This document shows, one piece after another, positions 1 through 5,406 of a stretch of DNA of 9,897 bases (positions within the stretch are counted from its first letter, which is position 1; the number at the start of each line of letters is the position of its first letter). Source of the DNA: Methanobacteriota archaeon (GTDB lineage: Archaea > Thermoplasmatota > Poseidoniia > Poseidoniales > Thalassarchaeaceae); the NCBI GenBank assembly GCA_002714745.1, contig PAYF01000013.1, forward strand, positions 1 to 9,897, given 5' to 3'. A program made the position numbers and the translations under genes. A model generated the notes under the pieces. It ran no database searches. It was not told where the DNA came from and worked only from the letters and a program-made list of their open reading frames with translations.

Positions 1-639
1 GGTGTGCCTGCAAGACCGGACATGAATTTAGAGGCTGCATTGCAACCACGTATGATCATGGGAACATTCGCTCCCAGTTATGTTCCAAACGCCAAACCCG
101 AGCAACGCAACCGACGTAGTGTCTATGCTCAGAAGCTAAGGGGACATCGAGATCCCTTCATGACCACATTTAATCAACCGTCACCTGATGAGTCTTGTGA
201 ACAGCGAGACGCATCGAATATTACGCCTCAGGTATTCACGCTGTTTAACGGTGAGGAATCGGCAGACAGATCCCTTGCATTGGCAGACCTTATCGCCAGC
301 CAGTCCCATACTCATGAAGATGCCGTCACACTTGCCTTTCAACTGACGTTCGGTAGAAAACCTGACAAGTTCGAACTTGCAGCCTCTGTTGCTCACTTAC
401 AACGAGCCATTGCGGAACAAGAAGGTGTTACTCCGAAGCCACGCGTGTATCCGACTACAATTAAGCGAGAAGCTAACGAAGAAAATACCGGGCAGCCATT
501 CGAATTCACCGAACGTCTTTTTGAATATGAGGACTATATTCACGACCTTCAGCCACATGAGGTCGATGCGACAACTCGTGGTCTGTCTGACCTCTGCCTG
601 GTGCTGCTCAATTCCAATGAATTCGTATACATTTACTAA
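1..639 (+). CDS. DUF1553 (PSD1-type) protein, C-terminal part, 5' end outside window
   Basis: The reading frame is open from the first base and ends at TAA 637-639, so only the last ~212 residues of a larger protein are seen. The GTG at 4-6 is probably internal. The visible part matches the end of planctomycete DUF1549/DUF1553 proteins: an RRSVY segment, the block with FNQPSPDESCEQRD, then TPQVFTLFNG, and a closing NSNEFVYIY. The full-length paralogue at 5407-8295 has the matching landmarks RSIYIYQQR, FDAPVCDESRPRR, TPLQALAMYNG and NSSEFLYIN. This copy carries an extra segment (about residues 140-190, including QPFEFTERLFEYEDYIHDL) that the paralogue lacks, so the two belong to different subfamilies. 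The DUF1501 gene starts 26 bases downstream, the usual partner order. Biochemical function is unknown; an exported, polymer-related role is inferred only from family and context. Confidence 0.88.
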   Translation, partial: GVPARPDMNLEAALQPRMIMGTFAPSYVPNAKPEQRNRRSVYAQKLRGHRDPFMTTFNQPSPDESCEQRDASNITPQVFTLFNGEESADRSLALADLIASQSHTHEDAVTLAFQLTFGRKPDKFELAASVAHLQRAIAEQEGVTPKPRVYPTTIKREANEENTGQPFEFTERLFEYEDYIHDLQPHEVDATTRGLSDLCLVLLNSNEFVYIY

Positions 640-665
640 CCGAAGACCATTTAGCGAGTGATAAA

Positions 666-2048
666 ATGGACAGACGTGAGTTTCTATACGGCTTAAATGC
701 CTCACTTGGAAGCATTGCATTCTCGGCAATGCTCTCGGATGAACTTGACGCTGCTCCCAACCAGGTCAAGCAACCCCATTTCCCTCAGGCCAAGGCAAAG
801 CACTGTATCTTTCTGTACATGGAAGGTGGTCCGTCGCATATCGATAACTTTGATCCGAAATCCAAGCTCATCGATCTCCATGAACAGGAATTCAATCGCT
901 CAGGTGAACGTCAAAGCGCGATGAGTTCCGGCAAGCGATATTACGTCAAAAGCCCGTTCGAATTCCGTAAAGCGGGTGAATCGGGCGCTGACATGAATAC
1001 AAACTGGGAACATCTCGCCAGAGTTGCTGATGACATCTGCTTCTACCGCGGACTTCAGGTTACTTCCGTAAATCATCCAACGGCAAATTACCACGTGAAT
1101 ACGGGGAATCGGTTCGGTGGTGATCCCGCAATAGGTGCCTGGGTAAACTATGGACTCGGTTCTCCCAACAAGAACTTCCCGGGCTTCGTCGTCCTGCCGG
1201 AGTTATCATTTCCGCAAGGTGGTCCCTCAAACTGGAATAACGGATTTTTGCCAACACGATTTCAGGGCACGACATTCCGACCAAGTGGCTCTCCGATCCT
1301 GGACATCGAACCGGTCAAAGGAATGACCACACGGCGGCAACGTAATAACCTTGATTTACTCAAGGTGCTAAACCGGCGGCATTCGCAAAAACACCCGCAA
1401 CACGACCAACTAGTTGCCCGCATGGAGAATTACGAGCTTGCATATCGGATGCAGAGCGAGATTCCGGATCTCATGGATCTGGATGATGAAACCGTCCATG
1501 CACATAATCTCTACGGAATTGGTGAGCCGGAAACGGATAACTTCGGAAAACGATGTTTGCTGGCACGAAAACTTGTAGAAAACGGCGTCCGATTTGTTCA
1601 GGTTTACGCAAGCACATGGGATAGTCACGACTACATCGAACGCGCACACGGTTCACTTATTAAACGAGTCGACAAGCCCATCGCAGGACTACTACAGGAT
1701 TTGAAAGAACGCGGGTTATTAGAGAGTACACTTGTTATCTGGATGGGTGAATTCGGTCGTACACCAGACAACGGGATACGCGGCGGCATCAAGTATGGAC
1801 GAGACCATAATCCAAATGCGATGGCAGTTTGGATGGCTGGTGGTGGTGTAAAGGCCGGTCACACAATTGGTGCAACGGATGAACTTGGAATGGAAGCGGT
1901 AGAAGTTGTCCACCCGCTTCGCGATCTGCACGTGACCATCTTGAAGCTGATGGGACTGGACGACAACAAACTGACCTACTTTCATTCCGGGCGTTATAAA
2001 CAACTGAGTCAATTTGGCGGTGAAGTCATCAACGAGTTGATCGCATAA
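666..2048 (+). CDS. DUF1501 family exported protein (alkaline-phosphatase-like fold), copy 1
   Basis: A complete 460-residue protein. The N-terminus MDRREFLYGLNASLGSIAFSA has a twin-arginine motif (RREFL) followed by a hydrophobic stretch, so Tat export is likely and supports the ATG at 666. Family landmarks are CIFLYMEGGPSHIDNFDPK (residues 47-65), SPFEF near 96, WDSH (318-321), GEFGRTP (361-367), GRDH (378-381) and a C-terminal RDLHVTILKLMGLD. The Asp/His-rich motifs fit a metal-dependent hydrolase of the alkaline phosphatase/sulfatase superfamily, where I recall DUF1501 being placed, but no substrate is known. It is clearly paralogous to the protein at 8325-9740. It lies between a DUF1553 gene (26-base gap) and a sulfatase (35-base gap), probably in one operon. 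There is no convincing Shine-Dalgarno sequence, only a weak GAG upstream. Confidence 0.93.
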   Translation: MDRREFLYGLNASLGSIAFSAMLSDELDAAPNQVKQPHFPQAKAKHCIFLYMEGGPSHIDNFDPKSKLIDLHEQEFNRSGERQSAMSSGKRYYVKSPFEFRKAGESGADMNTNWEHLARVADDICFYRGLQVTSVNHPTANYHVNTGNRFGGDPAIGAWVNYGLGSPNKNFPGFVVLPELSFPQGGPSNWNNGFLPTRFQGTTFRPSGSPILDIEPVKGMTTRRQRNNLDLLKVLNRRHSQKHPQHDQLVARMENYELAYRMQSEIPDLMDLDDETVHAHNLYGIGEPETDNFGKRCLLARKLVENGVRFVQVYASTWDSHDYIERAHGSLIKRVDKPIAGLLQDLKERGLLESTLVIWMGEFGRTPDNGIRGGIKYGRDHNPNAMAVWMAGGGVKAGHTIGATDELGMEAVEVVHPLRDLHVTILKLMGLDDNKLTYFHSGRYKQLSQFGGEVINELIA

Positions 2049-2069
2049 CTGCTCCACTTCGGCAAATAC

Positions 2070-2074
2070 AGGAG
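2070..2074 (+). promoter_or_regulatory. Ribosome binding site deciding the sulfatase GTG start
   Basis: AGGAG, within AGGAGAAG, lies 9 bases before the GTG at 2084. It fixes a non-ATG start that also gives a complete signal peptide. It is the only clear Shine-Dalgarno sequence before any gene in this window. Confidence 0.7.
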
Positions 2075-2083
2075 AAGTCCTTC

Positions 2084-3847
2084 GTGTTTAACAGACTACT
2101 ACTAATTGTCTTCGCCATTTCCTGTCTCTTGGATGTGGACCTTATTGCCGCTGACCGGCCCAATGTCATATTGATCATTACAGATGATCAGGGATACGGT
2201 GATTTTGGTGCGACCGGCAACGACATCATCGAAACACCAAATCTCGACGAACTTGCGTCACGCAGTGCCTCGATGTCGACATTCTACGTGTCACCCGTAT
2301 GCTCGCCGACGCGTGCGTGCCTGATGACCGGGCGCTATAACTATCGAACTCGCTGTATCGATACATTTGTTGGGCGATCCATGATGGAGCCAAACGAAAT
2401 CACGATTGCCGAAGTACTTGCCGCGAACGGTTATCGAAATGGTCTATTCGGTAAATGGCACCTCGGAGACTGTTATCCAATGCGGCCACAAGATCAGGGA
2501 TTCCATGAAGTGCTTATGCATAAGGGGGGTGGACTTGGACAGCCCTCGGATCCTCGCGAGAATAACCGCCGATATACGGATCCCATCCTGTTTCACAACG
2601 GTGAGCAGGTTAACACAAAAGGCTATTGCACGGACGTCTATTTCGATGCTGCGTTGAATTTCATTGAAACGGAAGTAAGTAACGGAAATAGTTTCTTTAC
2701 ATACATTGCGACCAACGCTCCCCATGGTCCTTTTCACGATGTGCCGGAAGATCTATTGGCACATTACCAACAGAAAACCATGGGGAGCTTAATTGTCGGC
2801 AAACGGAATGAACAACAGCGCAAAGCTGAAGTAGATCGCCTTGCGAGAATCGCTGCCATGATCACGAATGTTGATCAAAACGTGGGCCGTCTGTTCGCTA
2901 AACTTGATGAGCTCGATGTTCGGGACAACACACTCGTCATCTTCATTGATGACAATGGCCCAAACACCCGGCGTTATGTCGGTGATTTTCGAGGAAACAA
3001 GTCGATGGTTTATGACGGTGGCGTCCGCAGTCCATGTTGGCTTCATTGGCCCAATCGTTTGCAAGCGGGTGTTGTTCGGCATGAACTTAGCGCACACATC
3101 GATTTGCTGCCAACAATCGCTGACGCTTGCAACGTTCGCGTACCGCGATGGCTGAAACTCGATGGACAGAGTTTCTTGCCCTTATTGGAAGGCAAACGCA
3201 GGAACTGGAACCGCCATCTGGTGCTTCAAGCTCATCGAGGCAATGAGCCGGTACGCTATCACAACTTCATGCTTCGGCACGGCGACTGGAAACTACTTCA
3301 CTCCAGTGGCTTTGGTAGTACATCTTTCGACGGGAAACCCCAATTCCAGCTATACAACGTGTCAAATGACCCAACCGAATTGAACAATCTGGCATCGACC
3401 CATCCTGAGCAAGTGGCAAGACTACAACGCCTTTATGACCAGTGGTTCGACGACGTATCTACCACGCGCGAAGACAATTACGCCCCGCCACGCATTGTGA
3501 TTGGCTCCGACGTTGCACCAGAAACTGTCCTTTCCAGACAGGATTGGCGGGACGGCACATGGGCTCCAAACAGCAGTGGTTACTGGGAAGTAAACGTTGT
3601 TGAAAACCGTAGTTACGATATCGAAGTTGTCTTCAATCCCGCCGAACAGGATGAGACGCTAGAGATTCGTCTGGAAACAAACACGGTAAAGGCTAATATC
3701 TCGGCGGGTGACGATCGAGCCTTAATTCGTGGCGTACCAATCGAAAATGGACCACAGAAGATTTCTGCTGTGCTATTACATCTACTTAAAGATGAATCCG
3801 AGAAAATTCGCGGCCCCTATCAGGTAATTATTCGTCCACACCTATAA
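2084..3847 (+). CDS. Secreted type I (formylglycine) sulfatase
   Basis: A 587-residue sulfate-ester hydrolase, probably exported. It starts at GTG 2084 with a good Shine-Dalgarno site 9 bases upstream. Residues 1-23 form a signal peptide (hydrophobic core LLLIVFAISCLL, likely cleavage after LIAA). The catalytic set is complete: metal-binding D34/D35 (ITDDQG), the CSPTR motif with C73 to become formylglycine and R77, K124 and H126 in GKWHLGD, H214 in NAPHGPF, D290/N291 in DDNGP, and K306 in GNKSMVYDGGVR. By family knowledge, C73 must be oxidised by a maturation enzyme not encoded here. Residues ~475-587 extend past the usual end of the core with a strand-rich segment beginning around WAPNSSGYWEVNV, possibly a small beta-sandwich. 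The substrate is not predictable; a sulfated polysaccharide is plausible given the neighbours. Confidence 0.95.
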   Translation: MFNRLLLIVFAISCLLDVDLIAADRPNVILIITDDQGYGDFGATGNDIIETPNLDELASRSASMSTFYVSPVCSPTRACLMTGRYNYRTRCIDTFVGRSMMEPNEITIAEVLAANGYRNGLFGKWHLGDCYPMRPQDQGFHEVLMHKGGGLGQPSDPRENNRRYTDPILFHNGEQVNTKGYCTDVYFDAALNFIETEVSNGNSFFTYIATNAPHGPFHDVPEDLLAHYQQKTMGSLIVGKRNEQQRKAEVDRLARIAAMITNVDQNVGRLFAKLDELDVRDNTLVIFIDDNGPNTRRYVGDFRGNKSMVYDGGVRSPCWLHWPNRLQAGVVRHELSAHIDLLPTIADACNVRVPRWLKLDGQSFLPLLEGKRRNWNRHLVLQAHRGNEPVRYHNFMLRHGDWKLLHSSGFGSTSFDGKPQFQLYNVSNDPTELNNLASTHPEQVARLQRLYDQWFDDVSTTREDNYAPPRIVIGSDVAPETVLSRQDWRDGTWAPNSSGYWEVNVVENRSYDIEVVFNPAEQDETLEIRLETNTVKANISAGDDRALIRGVPIENGPQKISAVLLHLLKDESEKIRGPYQVIIRPHL

Positions 3848-3869
3848 AAAAAGATGATCTGACGATCAT
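3846..3869 (-). terminator. Candidate intrinsic terminator for deoC (read on minus strand)
   Basis: A perfect 6-bp stem, ATGATC (3854-3859) and GATCAT (3864-3869), has a 4-base loop TGAC. Read leftward it is followed after one base by seven T residues (A-run 3846-3852 on the plus strand), the form of a Rho-independent terminator. It sits about 65 bases past the deoC stop. The stem is short and AT-rich, so it may be weak. The A-run overlaps the sulfatase stop codon (3845-3847). On the plus strand no T-run follows, so it is not an obvious terminator for the sulfatase operon. Confidence 0.45.
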
Positions 3870-3934
3870 ACGTACTCGCGTTGATTCCATCTATCGCTGC
3901 CCTCCGGTTAGTCAAGAATGGCCAGTGATGTGAA

Positions 3935-4657
3935 TCAGTACCCCGCTGTTTCACCGCCGTCGAAACCTATTGGTTCCAAGCCAAGTTGTTCACGGCATTC
4001 GTCGAGTATGGTCTTCGTTGCACTGGCCCCACATCTTGTAGCACCAAGTTCTTTCATTTCGATCAGACTTGCCAATGAACGAACACCGCCTGCGGCTTTT
4101 ACCTGAACATGCTCAGCAGCTTTATGTCGCATTAGCTTCACATCCTCCACCGTTGCACCACCGGTACCAAACCCAGTAGATGTTTTAACCCAATCAGCAT
4201 TGAGCTCATTGCAGATCTCGCAAAGGCGGATCTTATGTTCATCGGTCAGGTAACAATTCTCGAAGATTACCTTCACCCGGCGATCTGCTGCATGAGCAAG
4301 TTCAATAACACCCGCAATATCCGACTCGACGCTCTCCCAGCGACCACTTAGTACCTGACTGATGTTTACGACCATATCAAGTTCTTGGCAACCGTCATTT
4401 ATGGCTCGTTCCGCTTCCGCGATCTTGGTGCTACTTGCGTGACCACCGAGTGGAAACCCGATGACCGTAGACGGCATTACCGTAGTACCCTCAAGCAATC
4501 TGGCACAGCGTTCCAGATACGAGGGCATGATACATACACTGGCAACGTCATAAAGCATCGCCATTTTGATGCCCGACTCCATATCATCTGCTGTCAACGA
4601 CGGTGACAGTAACGCATGGTCGATCATCTTTGCAATTTCTTGATATGAATACTGCAT
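3935..4657 (-). CDS. deoC: Deoxyribose-phosphate aldolase (DeoC)
   Basis: A 240-residue cytoplasmic class I aldolase that cleaves 2-deoxy-D-ribose 5-phosphate to acetaldehyde and glyceraldehyde 3-phosphate in deoxynucleoside breakdown. The key residues are all present: Schiff-base lysine K158 in DWVKTSTGFGTGGAT, second active-site lysine K187 in VKAAGGVR, D94 in ELDMVVNI, and the phosphate-binding region around GATRCGAS near residue 210. The N-terminus has the typical IDHALLSP. Length is normal, slightly shorter than the E. coli enzyme. The start is ATG 4655-4657; no Shine-Dalgarno is seen, but a promoter-like sequence lies 47 bases upstream. The gene stands alone, convergent with the sulfatase and divergent from the RidA-like gene, with no other deoxynucleoside catabolism genes (deoA, deoB, deoD) in view. 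Confidence 0.96.
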   Translation of the reverse strand: MQYSYQEIAKMIDHALLSPSLTADDMESGIKMAMLYDVASVCIMPSYLERCARLLEGTTVMPSTVIGFPLGGHASSTKIAEAERAINDGCQELDMVVNISQVLSGRWESVESDIAGVIELAHAADRRVKVIFENCYLTDEHKIRLCEICNELNADWVKTSTGFGTGGATVEDVKLMRHKAAEHVQVKAAGGVRSLASLIEMKELGATRCGASATKTILDECREQLGLEPIGFDGGETAGY

Positions 4658-4703
4658 GGTTTTAGACTTATCGCATCCTAAGCTGCCTGAAGAATTGTTT
4701 CTG

Positions 4704-4733
4704 TTTAGAAGACTCAGTAGATTTTACCGTCAA
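4704..4733 (-). promoter_or_regulatory. Candidate sigma70-type promoter for deoC
   Basis: Read leftward, TTGACG (plus-strand 4728-4733, 5 of 6 consensus) is followed after 18 bases by TCTAAA (4704-4709, 4 of 6). The -10 box ends 46 bases before the deoC ATG, giving a leader of roughly 40 bases. Its position and orientation fit deoC and nothing else. Confidence 0.45.
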
Positions 4734-4741
4734 GTAATAAC

Positions 4742-4795
4742 CACGTGTTTTATCCTCACGCATGATTGCCAGACAAGATTACTATTTTTCACGTG
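4742..4795. repeat. Two CACGTG palindromes, possible operator half-sites
   Basis: Identical 6-bp palindromes lie at 4742-4747 and 4790-4795, 48 bases apart between starts. The second is followed directly by the overlapping palindrome GTGCAC (4793-4798). Both sit upstream of both divergent genes, where a regulator could act. Two hits of a six-base word can occur by chance, so this is weak. Confidence 0.2.
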
Positions 4796-4878
4796 CACAT
4801 GAATTCGATCCTGCAATTACGACTAGAATAGACCCTATTGAATCCGGCGAAGGATTCACGTTCACTGTCGCGACCTAG
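4762..4878 (+). CDS. Doubtful 38-codon ORF upstream of and in frame with the RidA-like gene
   Basis: An ATG at 4762 opens 38 codons, beginning MIARQDYYFSRAHEF, and ends at TAG 4876-4878. It is in the same frame as the RidA-like gene, with 12 sense codons between the TAG and that gene's ATG at 4915. No Shine-Dalgarno is seen and I do not recognise the peptide. It could be a leader peptide, a chance ORF or the remnant of a longer N-terminus. The downstream protein is already full length, so chance is the simplest reading. Confidence 0.15.
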   Translation: MIARQDYYFSRAHEFDPAITTRIDPIESGEGFTFTVAT

Positions 4879-4914
4879 TACCCCGATCCAACCCCATCCC
4901 AACAACGGACGTAT

Positions 4915-5379
4915 ATGACTCCCGAAGAGAAACTCATTAGCCTCGGAATTCAGTTACCAGAAGCGCCCTCTGCTGTTGCCAATTACGTGCCATGGGTGCA
5001 AACCGGAAATGTCGTGATGACATCCGGTCAAATCCCGTGGGTAAATGGCGAGATGGCATATACCGGCAAATGTGGTGGCGATGTGTCCGTCGAGGAAGGT
5101 TACGAAGCGGCAAAAGTTTGCGCGATTAACGCAATTGCGCAGTTGAAAGCTGCCGTGGGTAACTTATCAAGGATCTCGCAGATTCTACGGATAGAAGGAA
5201 ATGTGCACAGCGCTCCGGGATTCACTGGGCAACCACAGGTTTTAAACGGTGCAAGCGACTTGATTTTTGATGTGTTTGGCGACAAGGGTCGTCATACGCG
5301 CACTGCATTGGGGATTTTTGAGATGCCCCTAAATGCAGCTGTTCAAATCAGTATCTTTGCTGAAGTTGACTCAGAATAA
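4915..5379 (+). CDS. RidA (YjgF/YER057c/UK114) superfamily protein
   Basis: A 154-residue cytoplasmic protein of the chorismate-mutase-like RidA fold, normally a trimer. It resembles the ~150-residue subgroup that starts MTPEEKLxxLGIxLPE and has NYVPWVQTGNVVMTSGQIP (about 23-41) and APGFTGQPQVLNGASDL (100-116), rather than the ~128-residue classical RidA. R129 in RHTRTALGIFEMPL aligns with the arginine that classical RidA uses to deaminate 2-aminoacrylate-type enamines/imines. Whether this subgroup catalyses that reaction is not established, so no symbol is given. It precedes the DUF1549/DUF1553 gene by 27 bases in the same direction and is probably its operon leader. The start matches the family N-terminus, and no Shine-Dalgarno is evident. 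Confidence 0.93.
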   Translation: MTPEEKLISLGIQLPEAPSAVANYVPWVQTGNVVMTSGQIPWVNGEMAYTGKCGGDVSVEEGYEAAKVCAINAIAQLKAAVGNLSRISQILRIEGNVHSAPGFTGQPQVLNGASDLIFDVFGDKGRHTRTALGIFEMPLNAAVQISIFAEVDSE

Positions 5380-5406
5380 CCCATTGGCAGTAACCTAAAC
5401 TCGATC

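Larger units (their letters stand above)
4658..4914. other. Divergent intergenic region between deoC and the RidA-like gene
   Basis: This 257-base spacer should contain the promoters for the leftward deoC gene and the rightward RidA-like/DUF1549/DUF1501 unit. It holds a good deoC promoter candidate (4704-4733), two CACGTG palindromes (4742-4747 and 4790-4795) and a 38-codon ORF (4762-4878). I found no convincing -35/-10 pair for the rightward unit, and no RNA gene or riboswitch that I recognise. Confidence 0.7.

Noticed and set aside
397..729. Minus-strand ORF of 110 codons across the DUF1553/DUF1501 junction, with a 94-codon plus-strand ORF at 377-661
   Set aside because: Both overlap well-supported coding sequence in another frame and show no recognisable domain, so they are shadows.
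1719..2057. Minus-strand ORF of 112 codons inside the DUF1501 gene
   Set aside because: It lies wholly opposite conserved DUF1501 motifs and has no domain-like sequence or start signal.
2084..2152. Lipoprotein signal at Cys14 of the sulfatase
   Set aside because: The residues before the Cys (AIS) do not fit a lipobox, and a normal signal peptidase I site after LIAA fits better.
3935..5379. deoC as part of a bacterial microcompartment locus for sugar-phosphate breakdown
   Set aside because: No shell protein, aldehyde dehydrogenase or phosphotransacylase gene is present in the window.
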